Both the position numbers and the translations under genes were made by a program. The notes beneath the pieces are model-generated. The model ran no database searches. It worked only from the letters and a program-made list of their open reading frames with translations, and was not told the origin of the DNA. 64,000 bases of DNA, taken from positions 60,220 through 124,219 of the forward strand of contig JABCZJ010000018.1 of assembly GCA_013289715.1 (NCBI GenBank), written 5' to 3'. Source of the DNA: Acidobacteriota bacterium (lineage in GTDB: Bacteria; Acidobacteriota; Terriglobia; Acidiferrales; UBA7541). Below, in pieces: positions 48,792 through 59,398 of this stretch. Each line of letters opens with the position of its first letter. The first letter of the stretch is position 1.

Positions 48792-50738
48792 GTGAACTTC
48801 GGCCGACTTGCCTTGCTGCTCGCATTTTCGATTACTGTGTTGGCTGCGTCGGATTCCCCCGACACGCGCGAAATCACTGATCCGAAATCCGTCGCCTCGC
48901 TGCCCGCTCCGGGAGCGATCCCAATTCCGGTGGACGATCTTTTCTACACGCGCTCCGTCAGCGGCGGCGCGTGGTCGCCGGACGGCAAGCAAGTTGCCTT
49001 CAGCACGAACCTGACCGGCCGCAACAATTTGTGGAAAGTAAGCGCCGCGGGCGGCTGGCCGATCCAGCTGAGCCAATCCGACGATCGTCAGGCCGGCGCG
49101 ACGTGGTCTCCCGACGGAAAATGGATCGTCTTTCAATCCGATCAGGGCGGAGGCGAAATTTACGATCTCTTTGCGATTCCCAGCGACGGCGGCGAAGTCG
49201 TGAACCTGACCAACACGCCCGAAATCTCCGAATTCGGCGCGGTGTGGTCGCGCGACGGCAAGAACATCGCGTTTGCGTACAAGCCGAAGACCGCTTCGGC
49301 CACCGATATCGCCGTGATGGACTGGAAGTCGCGCGCCGTGCGCAACCTGACGCAGGAGAAAACCGCGAACCACCTGTGGAGCAACGCCATCTGGAGCCCG
49401 GACGGAAAATTCATCTACGCCACGCGCTTCAACGCCGGCTTCAGCGATTCAGACGCGTACCGTATTGATGCTGCGACCGGCGCGCTGGAAAACTTGTCGG
49501 CGCACGAAGGCGATCACCGCACCATGGCTTCCTCCATTTCGCCCGACGGCAGCACGCTGCTGGTCGCGTCGGACCGCCCCGGCGGCTACAGCAACATCGC
49601 CGAAATTGATGTGGCCACAAAGAAACTCATCTGGGTGACCGACCTGAAGTGGGAAGCAAACGCCGGAGATTTTTCGCCCGACGGCAAACAATTTACCTAC
49701 GAAGTGAATGAAGACGGCCGCAGCGACGCTTATCTCGCTGACAGCGCCACGCGCCAGGCAGCCAAAATCAATCTACCCGCGGGTCTCAACAGCTACGCAG
49801 GCAGTCCCTCGCCCTTCGCGCATATGGGCGCGGGCCTGCTGGTTTCGCACCAGAGCTCCACGCAGCCGGGCGATCTGTGGGTTTACGACAACGCGCAGCG
49901 CAGCGCGCGCCAGCTGACTTTTTCCGCCATCGCCAGCCTCACCGCAGCGAAAATTCCACCTTCGCAGCTGGTGCACTATAAAAGCTTCGATGGAAAGATT
50001 ATCAGTGCCTTCGTGTGGGTGCCGTTCAATCTGAAGCGCGACGGCTCGAATCCCGCGATCGTGCTGCCGCACGGCGGTCCCACCGGCCAGACCACAGACA
50101 ATTTCAATCGCACCGTGGTGGCTCTGGCGACGCGCGGATATGTCTGCATCGCACCGAATGTGCGTGGGTCGACCGGATACGGCATGGATTTTCAGCAAGC
50201 CAACGTGAAGGACCTGGGCGGCGGCGATTTGCAGGACGAAATCTACGGCGTGAAATTCCTGGAAGCGAGCGGCTACGTTGACTCGAAGAAAATCGGAATC
50301 ACCGGCGGCTCCTACGGCGGCTACATGACGCTGATGGCCATCGGCAAGGCGCCGGAAATCTGGGCCGCAGCCGTCGAAGAGTACGGCATCATCAACTGGC
50401 TCACGATGCTGCAACACGAAGACCCGTTCCTGCAGCAATACGAAAAATCCCTGCTCGGTGATCCGGAAAAAGATCGTGCGATTTACGACGCCGATTCCCC
50501 GCTCTCCTACATCAAGAACGCCAAAGCCCCGCTGCTGGTGCTGCAGGGCGACAACGACATCCGCGTCCCCAAGGAAGAGGCGGAACAAGTTGTGAAGACG
50601 TTGCGGGACTCCGGCAAAACCGTGGACGCGCATTACTACTCGAACGAAGGCCACGGATTCGCCAAACGCGAAAATCAAATTGACGCGATCCGCCGCACGA
50701 TTGATTGGTTTGACCGCTACCTAAAGGGCGCGAAGTAG
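48792..50738 (+). CDS. S9-family prolyl oligopeptidase-like serine peptidase
   Basis: A 648-residue exported enzyme. GTG 48792 follows AGGAGA and begins the signal peptide (LALLLAFSITVLAAS). Residues about 40-390 form a TolB/WD40-like propeller with repeated WSPDGKQVAFST-type motifs. The alpha/beta-hydrolase domain has HGGPTGQTTDNF (oxyanion), GGSYGGYMTLMA (catalytic Ser), LQGDNDIRVPKEEAEQ (Asp) and NEGHGFAKREN (His). It cleaves short peptides, probably in the periplasm. It may be co-transcribed with the amidohydrolase 36 bases downstream. Confidence 0.92.
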   Translation: MNFGRLALLLAFSITVLAASDSPDTREITDPKSVASLPAPGAIPIPVDDLFYTRSVSGGAWSPDGKQVAFSTNLTGRNNLWKVSAAGGWPIQLSQSDDRQAGATWSPDGKWIVFQSDQGGGEIYDLFAIPSDGGEVVNLTNTPEISEFGAVWSRDGKNIAFAYKPKTASATDIAVMDWKSRAVRNLTQEKTANHLWSNAIWSPDGKFIYATRFNAGFSDSDAYRIDAATGALENLSAHEGDHRTMASSISPDGSTLLVASDRPGGYSNIAEIDVATKKLIWVTDLKWEANAGDFSPDGKQFTYEVNEDGRSDAYLADSATRQAAKINLPAGLNSYAGSPSPFAHMGAGLLVSHQSSTQPGDLWVYDNAQRSARQLTFSAIASLTAAKIPPSQLVHYKSFDGKIISAFVWVPFNLKRDGSNPAIVLPHGGPTGQTTDNFNRTVVALATRGYVCIAPNVRGSTGYGMDFQQANVKDLGGGDLQDEIYGVKFLEASGYVDSKKIGITGGSYGGYMTLMAIGKAPEIWAAAVEEYGIINWLTMLQHEDPFLQQYEKSLLGDPEKDRAIYDADSPLSYIKNAKAPLLVLQGDNDIRVPKEEAEQVVKTLRDSGKTVDAHYYSNEGHGFAKRENQIDAIRRTIDWFDRYLKGAK

Positions 50739-50774
50739 CGTCTAAGCCGGGCAGAAGCAGCAAGGGGTGCGAAC

Positions 50775-52283
50775 GTGCAGTTTCTGCCTCGCGGTGTCGC
50801 AGTCTCCATTTGTGTCGCACTGCTCGCATTTGCGGCCCCGTCAGGCGCGCCCGCCGTAAGGGAGTCGCTGCCTGATTCCTCCGCGAGGGTTCCGCTCGCG
50901 ATCACTCACGTCACCATCGTCAATCCGCACGGGCCGCCGCAAAAAGAGATGACCGTGCTCGTTTCCGGCGGCGTGATCGAATGGGTGGGCAGTTCGACCG
51001 ACCCGAAGCGCCCCGCGCATAAAGATGAATTGCAACTCGACGCGCGCAGAAAGTTCCTCATTCCCGGCTTGTGGGACATGCACACGCACGTCGCCGGAAT
51101 TAACGCCGACCCCGCCTGGTCGAAAAGCGTGCTGCTGCCGCTGCTCGTCGCGAATGGGATTACTGGCATACGCGACATGGGCGGCGACCTGCGCGCGCTG
51201 CAGGAATGGCGGCGCGAATTCGCATCCGGCGCGCGGCTAGGACCCCAAATTGTCGCCGCGGGTCCGATGCTCCTGCCCGCTCCGCCGCCGGGCAAAGCGA
51301 AATCCACAGACCCCTCGATTCTAGAAGTGGGCAGCTCCGCCGAAGCCCGTGCGGCTGTGAACGCGCTGCAGAAACAGGGCGCCGACTTCATCAAAGTGAT
51401 TCAACTGTCGCGCGAAGCGTATTTCGCCGTCGCCGAAGAATCGAAAAAAGACGGCATCACGTTCGTCGGCCACGTTCCCACAGCGGTCAGCGCCAGCGAA
51501 GCCTCGCGGGCCGGCCAGAAAAGCATCGAGCACATCATCTACAGTTCGCTCGCGCTGGACTGTTCCAGCCAGGATGCCGACCTCCGCCGGAGACTGTTGG
51601 AAGCTGCAGCGAAAAAAGACGACTCCGACGCCGCAGTGTACGACGACGCGGACAAAACTTTTTCGCCGGAAAAAGCTGCGGCCCTGTGGGCAACCTTCAT
51701 TCGAAATGGCACCTGGGTCACACCCACGCTTTACTCCATCGCAATGCTGGCCCAGGCGCCCCAACAATCGCCCGATGATCCCCTGCTAGCCTATCTTCCG
51801 CTCGCGCTGCAAAAAGAATGGCGTGCAACAGGTCCACCTTCGCAAAGAGCACTGTCAGAGGCTGCCTGGTGGAAGCGGCAGTATGAAAGCGACCGCAAGC
51901 TAACGGGTGAGATGCATCGCGCAGGCGTCCGCCTGCTAGCCGGCAGCGACTCGCTGGATCGCTACGTTTTCCCCGGCAGCAGCTTGCAGTACGAGCTCCG
52001 GGAGCTCGTTGCGGCAGGACTCACACCACAGGAGGCGCTGCAAACCGCCACAGAAAACCCCGCTGAATTCTTCGGCAGAAAAGATGTTGGAACGATTGCC
52101 GCAGGCCTGCGCGCTGATATGGTCTTGCTCGATGCGGATCCGTCGCAGAACATTGAGAACACGCAGAAAATTTCAGGGGTAATCCTGACCGGACAATTTC
52201 TTTCGCGCGAAGATCTCGATGCATTGCTGGAAAAAGCCCGCGCCGCAGCAGCCGCGTGGCAAGAGAAGAGCGCGAAGCAGTAA
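50775..52283 (+). CDS. Exported amidohydrolase, imidazolonepropionase-like
   Basis: A 502-residue protein with signal peptide (AVSICVALLAFAAPSGAPA). The metal-dependent hydrolase superfamily motifs are the strand-1 site GLWDMHTHV, a Lys in GADFIKVIQLS, His in TFVGHVPTA, a further His in KSIEHIIYSS, and Asp in LLAGSDSLDRYVFPG, with the C-terminal ADMVLLDADPS beta sandwich. Such proteins are often di- or tripeptidases or prolidases, which would suit its neighbour, an S9 peptidase. GTG start. Substrate unknown. Confidence 0.88.
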   Translation: MQFLPRGVAVSICVALLAFAAPSGAPAVRESLPDSSARVPLAITHVTIVNPHGPPQKEMTVLVSGGVIEWVGSSTDPKRPAHKDELQLDARRKFLIPGLWDMHTHVAGINADPAWSKSVLLPLLVANGITGIRDMGGDLRALQEWRREFASGARLGPQIVAAGPMLLPAPPPGKAKSTDPSILEVGSSAEARAAVNALQKQGADFIKVIQLSREAYFAVAEESKKDGITFVGHVPTAVSASEASRAGQKSIEHIIYSSLALDCSSQDADLRRRLLEAAAKKDDSDAAVYDDADKTFSPEKAAALWATFIRNGTWVTPTLYSIAMLAQAPQQSPDDPLLAYLPLALQKEWRATGPPSQRALSEAAWWKRQYESDRKLTGEMHRAGVRLLAGSDSLDRYVFPGSSLQYELRELVAAGLTPQEALQTATENPAEFFGRKDVGTIAAGLRADMVLLDADPSQNIENTQKISGVILTGQFLSREDLDALLEKARAAAAAWQEKSAKQ

Positions 52284-52287
52284 TTCG

Positions 52288-53001
52288 TCAGACCAGCGAA
52301 GCGCCGGACGCTGAACGCGAAGCCGGCGATTTCGGCAAACGTGTCTGGCTATCCCATGCGTCGCTCAACCTCCGTATCGTTTCGCGTAGGCGCACGGCCA
52401 AATCCACCACGGTCTGTAGACGCTGCGTATCTGCCGGCGGCAACCGCAGGCCGTGAGAAAGCAACAGCTCCGCGTTGCCCAGGATTCCGGTAAGCGGATT
52501 GTTGATCTCGTGACGGAAAATCTCCGCTACGTCGTCCGGCATTTCCGCCCACGGCGATCCAGCGGACGATGCGGCGCGCTGCGCCCAGCGCAAGCGCCGC
52601 TCCACCAGGCATGCGATCAATGGAATAAACTCACCGCGGCGCGCCACGAATTCCACTTCGCCCTCCGCCACCGTACGCAGAATTTCCGCCTGTCGTTCTG
52701 CGGCCGCGAGCAGAATCACCGGCGAAGTCTTGGTCATTTGCCGCAGGAGTTCAAATACCGGCGCGCCCTGCAGCAATTCGTCGTCCAGCAGAATCACGCG
52801 CGGCGAATCCTGCTCCACTCGCTCGATCAAGTCTGCCAAATCCGTAGCGATGGAGACCTTCTCCACTTCAGCGCAGAGCGCGATTTTACGCGCGAGCTGC
52901 TCGGCGAGCCCGGCATCGGCGACGCACAGCAGCGCGCATCGCGCGGGCGAACTCTCATTTTCTTCAGTTGGCATGCGCACGGCGTTACGGTTCGGTGTCA
53001 T
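52288..53001 (-). CDS. Pseudo-receiver plus DHp (HisKA-like) protein without ATPase domain
   Basis: A 237-residue protein from ATG 53001 (AGGA upstream). Residues about 20-140 are receiver-like with an Asp in VILLDDELLQG, but the first acidic pair is reduced (LLCVADAG) and the Lys is absent (VARRGEF). Residues about 160-220 are a dimerisation/His helix with the H-box FRHEINNPLTGILGNAELLL. No HATPase domain follows; the protein ends in 20 disordered residues. It could be a phosphotransfer partner or inhibitor of the hybrid kinase encoded 30 bases upstream, whose H-box is similar. Confidence 0.8.
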   Translation of the reverse strand: MTPNRNAVRMPTEENESSPARCALLCVADAGLAEQLARKIALCAEVEKVSIATDLADLIERVEQDSPRVILLDDELLQGAPVFELLRQMTKTSPVILLAAAERQAEILRTVAEGEVEFVARRGEFIPLIACLVERRLRWAQRAASSAGSPWAEMPDDVAEIFRHEINNPLTGILGNAELLLSHGLRLPPADTQRLQTVVDLAVRLRETIRRLSDAWDSQTRLPKSPASRSASGASLV

Positions 53002-53030
53002 GTTTCCTGGCCCCTCCCCGGACCGGAAAT

Positions 53031-55010
53031 CTACACGCACTCTTCGCGTTCGCGGCTGCGTTGCAACCGGTGATTCACCGCCAGTTTCAATTCCTCCACT
53101 AAAAACGGCTTCGCCAGGTACGGCAGTTTGCTCTTCGCCAGAAATTGCATCGTTCGGGGCGCCAGCGTGTCACCGGTGACGAACAGGATGCGATCCTGCG
53201 CCGGGCTGTCCGCACGGATGAGCGCTTCGTGGAACGCCGGACCATCCAGTCGCGGCATGCGCAGATCGCACACCACCAGGTCGTAGTGCGCGCGCGAGAG
53301 CCGCGCCAATCCTTCCTGGCTTTCCAGCACCGCCTCCACCTGATGCCCTTCTTCCCGCAGCACGTCCACGATCAACTGCGCCACGCTGGGCTCATCTTCC
53401 ACCACCAGGATCCTTCCGCTGCGCACGGGCTGCGAATCGCTTGCGAATTCCGGAACTGCCGGCTCGCGTTCATTCAAGGGAATTTCCACAACGGGCAACT
53501 CCACCACGAACCGCGCGCCGCCGCCGCTCTGGTTTTCAAACGTCACTTCCCCGCCGTGGCGCTTCACGATTCCGTAAACGATCGAAAGACCGAGCCCCGT
53601 GCCTACCCCCGGGGGCTTCGTGGTGAAGAACGGATCGAAGATTCGCGACGCAATTCCCCGCGGAACGCCTGGACCGTCGTCGGATATTTCCACAACAATC
53701 CGACGGCCCTCAGCCATGCGCGTCTTGATTTTCACTTTCCCCTGCCCACGGTCCTGCAATAATGCCTGCTCCGCGTTCGTCAATAAATTCAACACGACTT
53801 GCTGCAGCTGGTAGGGGTCCGCCATTGTTTCCGGCAAGTCGCCGGCCAAATCACATTCCACCAGAATGTTCTCCACTCTCAGTTCGTAGCTGCGCAGCGC
53901 CAGCGTGCGTTCCACGATTTCGTTCAGATCCACGCGCGTCCGTTCCGGCTCGTTTTCCCGCGCAAAGTACAACAGGTTTTTTACGATGCGCCGCGCGCGC
54001 TCCGCCTGCTGAAATACTTTGCTCGCTTCCGAATACTGCTCCGGCGCGAGGCCTTGCCCCAGCAGCAGCTGCCCATAACCCATGATGGCCGTCAGCGGGT
54101 TGTTCAGTTCGTGCGCGATGCCGGAAACCAACTGCCCAACCGCCGCCATTTTTTCCGTTTGCAGCAATTTGGACTGAATCTGCCGTTCGCTGGTGACGTC
54201 GTAATAAAGCTCCAGCCAGCCCGCCGCGCGGCCTTCGCGGTCCAGCACCGGGCGCGCAAACCGTTCCAGAATGCGCCGCGTGGGCCCGCTCAATTCCAGT
54301 TCGTCATGCCCGGGAACTCCCTGGCCCTCCGCGAAGGATTTCCACGGCGCAGCGAAATTTTCCGGACTGCGAAAGCGCGGCGCTACAAGTTCCGTCAGGT
54401 TCTCGAACGTCTCCAGGGATTCCAGTTCCCGTCGATCCATGCCGAAATAGTGCCCGAACCGCGCGTTGCAGGAACGAATGCGACCAGCCGCATCCAGCAG
54501 GATCGTGCCGGTCTGAATGGAATCCAGAACGCTGGTCAGTTCCGCTGCCACTTGCAGCCACTTGCTTTCCGCGCGCTGCACAACCGAGCCTTCCTCGAGG
54601 CACAACAGCAGATTTTGCGCTCCGCTCAGCACGGCGCGGAAACTGATGCGCACCGGAAAACCGCTCGCGAGCAGGACCGCGACGTTTGATATTGCCTGCG
54701 AGGCGGTCTGCAACGCGCACAGCCGCGAAAACTCCTCCGCAGCCGGCTGCGAAATGTATGATCCCAACTCCGCTTGCCGCAACCCATCTTCGTTGCAGCC
54801 GAGCAGTTCGCCGGCCCGATGATTCGCCCGCTGAATGATTCCTTTTGCGTTAATCACCAGTAGCGCTTCGGCGCTGGTGTCGAACACCGCTGCAAAACCT
54901 ACATCGCTGATAGGCGGGTTCGCTCCAGCTTGCGTCTGGACGCTTGCGGAAACCCACGACGATTGGGAATTCATGCGCGCAGGCGCAGCGCGGGACCCGG
55001 CCTGTTTCAT
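53031..55010 (-). CDS. Hybrid sensor histidine kinase (PAS-PAS-HisKA-HATPase-REC)
   Basis: A 659-residue cytoplasmic kinase. Two PAS domains lie at about residues 35-140 and 170-290. HisKA has the His box VSGIAHELNNPLTAIMGYGQ. The ATPase domain has LLNLLTNAEQAL, ISDDGPGVP, DPFFTTKPPGVGTGLGLSIV. The C-terminal receiver has VVEDEPSV, the phospho-acceptor Asp in VVCDLRMPRLDG and Lys in YLAKPF. No membrane segment is seen, so it senses an internal signal. ATG 55010 is supported by GGAGCAGG; ATG 54974 is possible. It lies between an NtrC-type regulator gene and the DHp protein. Confidence 0.9.
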   Translation of the reverse strand: MKQAGSRAAPARMNSQSSWVSASVQTQAGANPPISDVGFAAVFDTSAEALLVINAKGIIQRANHRAGELLGCNEDGLRQAELGSYISQPAAEEFSRLCALQTASQAISNVAVLLASGFPVRISFRAVLSGAQNLLLCLEEGSVVQRAESKWLQVAAELTSVLDSIQTGTILLDAAGRIRSCNARFGHYFGMDRRELESLETFENLTELVAPRFRSPENFAAPWKSFAEGQGVPGHDELELSGPTRRILERFARPVLDREGRAAGWLELYYDVTSERQIQSKLLQTEKMAAVGQLVSGIAHELNNPLTAIMGYGQLLLGQGLAPEQYSEASKVFQQAERARRIVKNLLYFARENEPERTRVDLNEIVERTLALRSYELRVENILVECDLAGDLPETMADPYQLQQVVLNLLTNAEQALLQDRGQGKVKIKTRMAEGRRIVVEISDDGPGVPRGIASRIFDPFFTTKPPGVGTGLGLSIVYGIVKRHGGEVTFENQSGGGARFVVELPVVEIPLNEREPAVPEFASDSQPVRSGRILVVEDEPSVAQLIVDVLREEGHQVEAVLESQEGLARLSRAHYDLVVCDLRMPRLDGPAFHEALIRADSPAQDRILFVTGDTLAPRTMQFLAKSKLPYLAKPFLVEELKLAVNHRLQRSREREECV

Positions 55011-55365
55011 CGACCTGCTCCACGGCGAGAGGTAGAGTTCTGCACACAGAAAAGTCCAGGGGCGTCTGCAATCGCGCACTCGAGGTCGCGACCCACGATG
55101 TTCCTATTCACGCGGATCGATGGCGCTCGCAGCAAGCCCGATACAGTGCACATACGTAGCCTATTGCACTATGCGGTCCAAGTGGCCGGCGCATAACTCA
55201 TTGTTTATCAATGGGGTGGCAACGCGGGGGGCGAGAAAAAAGAGCAGAACTTCCCACTTCGAAACAGAGCTTCCCCTCTAGGGATTTTCTGCCGAGCGCG
55301 ATTCGATCTGCGTTATCACGGAGTTCGCGAAGTTCGCGGCGCTTCTGTGGACGCCACGGCGGTTA
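55011..55365. other. Intergenic region between NtrC-type regulator and hybrid kinase genes
   Basis: About 355 bases. It contains a sigma54-like site (55164-55181) but no gene, repeat or RNA that I can support. Confidence 0.35.
55164..55181 (-). promoter_or_regulatory. Sigma54-like promoter candidate for the hybrid kinase gene
   Basis: The minus strand reads TTGGACCGCATAGTGCAA, with the invariant GG and GC exactly ten bases apart. The -24 half is close to consensus; the -12 half (GTGCA) is weaker. The sigma54 activator gene next door makes such a site plausible. Confidence 0.3.
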
Positions 55366-56757
<1,392 letters not shown>

Positions 56758-57081
56758 GATATTCGTTCCCCTTTCCGTGTTCGTCTCCCGGCTTCCTTTG
56801 CAACACAAGCGCCAAATGGGAACGATTTCGGATCTGCCCACAGAACAAGTCTTTACGTTCTAAATCGGCAGAGTGTGGAGCGGAGTGTAGAGTCGAAATG
56901 GAACAGTGCACAAGTCCGTAATAGTACGCAGACAGTTAAGGCTATTTCCACGTAGGCTGTACAACATTGGAAACGCCGAAGTTTCAATGAGGGAAAATCG
57001 CGACAACTGGCTTACAACTGGCTTTGCAGCGCACGAGCTTCGACAGTTTTCCCGCCCGTCCAGTGCCCTTTCAGCGAACGT
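56758..57081. other. Intergenic region upstream of the NtrC-type regulator
   Basis: About 320 bases. It holds an 11-bp tandem repeat at 57003-57024 and near repeats of GAGTGT(G/A)GAG around 56872-56892 that could bind a regulator. No gene is supported. Confidence 0.35.
57003..57024. repeat. Tandem 11-bp direct repeat
   Basis: ACAACTGGCTT occurs twice without spacer. It lies between the 3' end of the propeller gene and the regulator's upstream region. Two copies on one helix face (about one turn apart) could be a binding site. Confidence 0.5.
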
Positions 57082-59136
57082 TCAGTGGCCGCCGGTGGTG
57101 CGGACTGCGCCCGTGGCGAACGTTTTCGACGCGGAATCGTTCGAAAAATCGAGAACGTATAATCCGTCATTCGCCGAGCCGGCGTAAATCCGTTCCGCTG
57201 TGCCGACCGCCACCAACACCGGGAACTGGCCGTCGCTGGCACGCGCTGCGCCGCTGCTTGCGCCTTGTTTTACACGCGTCCAGGTCGCGCCTTCGTTTCG
57301 CGAAATGTACAAGCCCGCCGCTTGGATCGAGACCAGCCAGAAATCCGGCTGCGTCAGCAAGGCATCCGCTACACCGCCGGGCAGCCCGGCCTGCGCCTTG
57401 CTCCAACGATTTCCAGCGTCACGCGAAATGTACAAACCGGTGCGGGCCACCGCCAGCAACGTATTGTCGCTGGTCCACTCGAGTCGTAACGCGCCGCCCG
57501 ATTCGAGCGGAAGATCATGCCAGGCCCAAGTGCGTCCGGCATCTTCGGAAAAAACCATCCCGCCCGACGCGACCAGCCGAATTTCGCGCCCATCATGCGA
57601 TGCGCGCACCGAACCGACCGGCAAATCGCCCGGCCCAAAGGACAACTCCGCCCACGACCTGCCGAAATCATGCGACACGACAAGCCCCTGCTCGGTAGCC
57701 GCAAACCAGTCCGAGTCGGCAAAAAACATGTCGTTCACCACCGGCCGAAAAACGCGAAGTTCGCCCTTCACGCGTGGGGCATCGCCCGCCGGATCCGCAA
57801 TCGAAAAATCCGAGACGATTCCAATGCGCGCCCAAATGTTTCGCTGCGCATCGAATCGCGCCAGGCCACCCGAGGCGACCGCAGCCCACCAGCCCACCGG
57901 CGATGAAAAAATCCGTCGCACCGCATCCCCGTCGAGTCCCGCGCTCATCGGCAACCAACTCTTACCGCCGTCTTCGGTCAACAGCAGCGAATCGGGCGCG
58001 TTCTCCAAAACCGCAGCTGCGCGGTCCGGGTCGCGCCGGTCCACAGCCAGCGACACGATGCGGTGATGATGGAACCCCCCGTTCGATGCGTGGAAACTCG
58101 TCCCGCCGTCATCACTCGCGAGCACTCCGTGCTGTTCCGTTCCCAACAGCACACGGGACTCGCCGCCATCGCGTGGCAGAATCACCATCGAATTAATCAC
58201 CCAGCTCCGCGGTGAAATCCGCCGCCACGAAGCGCCGCTATCGGCGCTCTTCCACAACCCTTCGGTTGTCCCGGCATACAGGATCGCCGGGCGCGCCGCA
58301 TCCTGACGAATTACCGGCGTCCGCCGCGATGAGTACGGAATGCCTTCCAGCTTCTCCCAAGCCGCGCCGGCATCGTCGCTGCGGTAAATCCCCGAGCACG
58401 CACTGGCAAAAACGCGCCGCGAGTTCTCAGTGTCCGTCACCAGGCTGAGCACGTCAGAATCGTCAATCATTCCCGTGTGAATCCGGGCCCAGTGCGCTCC
58501 GCCGTCAGTCGTCTTCCATGGCAGATGAAACGTTCCGGCGTAAATGATCCGCGGATTGCGTGGATCGATCGCCAGCGAATCAAAATTGCGCAGCTCGGAG
58601 TCTCCGGCAGGCGTAACCCTGTGCCAAGTCTCGCCTGAATCGCGCGACAAGAAAACTCCGTCCAAGGCACCAGCCACCAGCACGGCTGGATCCGACGCGG
58701 CCTGCGCCAGTGCCCGCACCGCGTGGCCCGAAAGCCCTACGTCGCGCCACGACTTGCCGCCGTCGCTGCTCAAAAATACTCCGCCGCCTTCACCCGCAAT
58801 CTCGCGCGTCCATGTGGACCCATATATCCGTGCGGAATCACGCGGGTCCACAATAATCGAGGTCACCACCCCATTTTGACTTTCACCGACAACTCCGAGC
58901 TGTTCCCAATCCACACCAGCATCGCGCGACCCAAAAATAGCGCCATCCGTCGTACCCAAATACAGCGTGCTGGGACGCGCTGGATCGCTCGCCAGCGCGC
59001 GCACATCACCACCCGCCGGGCCCATGGCCTGCCACACCTGCGCCTGCATCCGCGGCGCGCTAATACACGCACACACGCAAGCCAAGACAAACACCATGAT
59101 GGGAATAATCCGGAGGGACCTGTTCAGCGAAGTCAT
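57082..59136 (-). CDS. Secreted BNR/sortilin-type beta-propeller protein
   Basis: A 684-residue protein. ATG 59136 opens a signal peptide (IIPIMVFVLACVCACISAPR); the frame is open further upstream but that part is not protein-like. The whole mature protein is repeated BNR/Ycf48-like blades with Asp-box motifs, for example SRDAGVDWEQLG, SSDGGKSWRDVG, SRDSGETWHRVT, SEDAGRTWAW and SRNEGATWTRV. VPS10/sortilin- and Ycf48-like propellers usually bind proteins or glycans; no catalytic residues are evident. Possibly part of the outer-surface or periplasmic system. The start has no good ribosome-binding site. Confidence 0.82.
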   Translation of the reverse strand: MTSLNRSLRIIPIMVFVLACVCACISAPRMQAQVWQAMGPAGGDVRALASDPARPSTLYLGTTDGAIFGSRDAGVDWEQLGVVGESQNGVVTSIIVDPRDSARIYGSTWTREIAGEGGGVFLSSDGGKSWRDVGLSGHAVRALAQAASDPAVLVAGALDGVFLSRDSGETWHRVTPAGDSELRNFDSLAIDPRNPRIIYAGTFHLPWKTTDGGAHWARIHTGMIDDSDVLSLVTDTENSRRVFASACSGIYRSDDAGAAWEKLEGIPYSSRRTPVIRQDAARPAILYAGTTEGLWKSADSGASWRRISPRSWVINSMVILPRDGGESRVLLGTEQHGVLASDDGGTSFHASNGGFHHHRIVSLAVDRRDPDRAAAVLENAPDSLLLTEDGGKSWLPMSAGLDGDAVRRIFSSPVGWWAAVASGGLARFDAQRNIWARIGIVSDFSIADPAGDAPRVKGELRVFRPVVNDMFFADSDWFAATEQGLVVSHDFGRSWAELSFGPGDLPVGSVRASHDGREIRLVASGGMVFSEDAGRTWAWHDLPLESGGALRLEWTSDNTLLAVARTGLYISRDAGNRWSKAQAGLPGGVADALLTQPDFWLVSIQAAGLYISRNEGATWTRVKQGASSGAARASDGQFPVLVAVGTAERIYAGSANDGLYVLDFSNDSASKTFATGAVRTTGGH

Positions 59137-59398
59137 GTTCGATAGGGGCCGTGTACGCCCGACAAAAGGTCTGCGGCGAAACCAGCGCGAGGTCCTGAAA
59201 TGTTTTCGATCCGAAGCATCGGGCTGCGCCGACTCTGGCGGAGCGCAACCGCACGAAGCTTCCACTACGAGACTTCTCCAATCAAAGACACTGCTCGCCG
59301 AAATGCCACCGCCCGCGATTGCCACCGGGCGTCCTGCTGCTTCCTTTCTCCCTCGGCACCTGCCACAAACCTGCAACAAATCCAAAATTAACGCGAAC

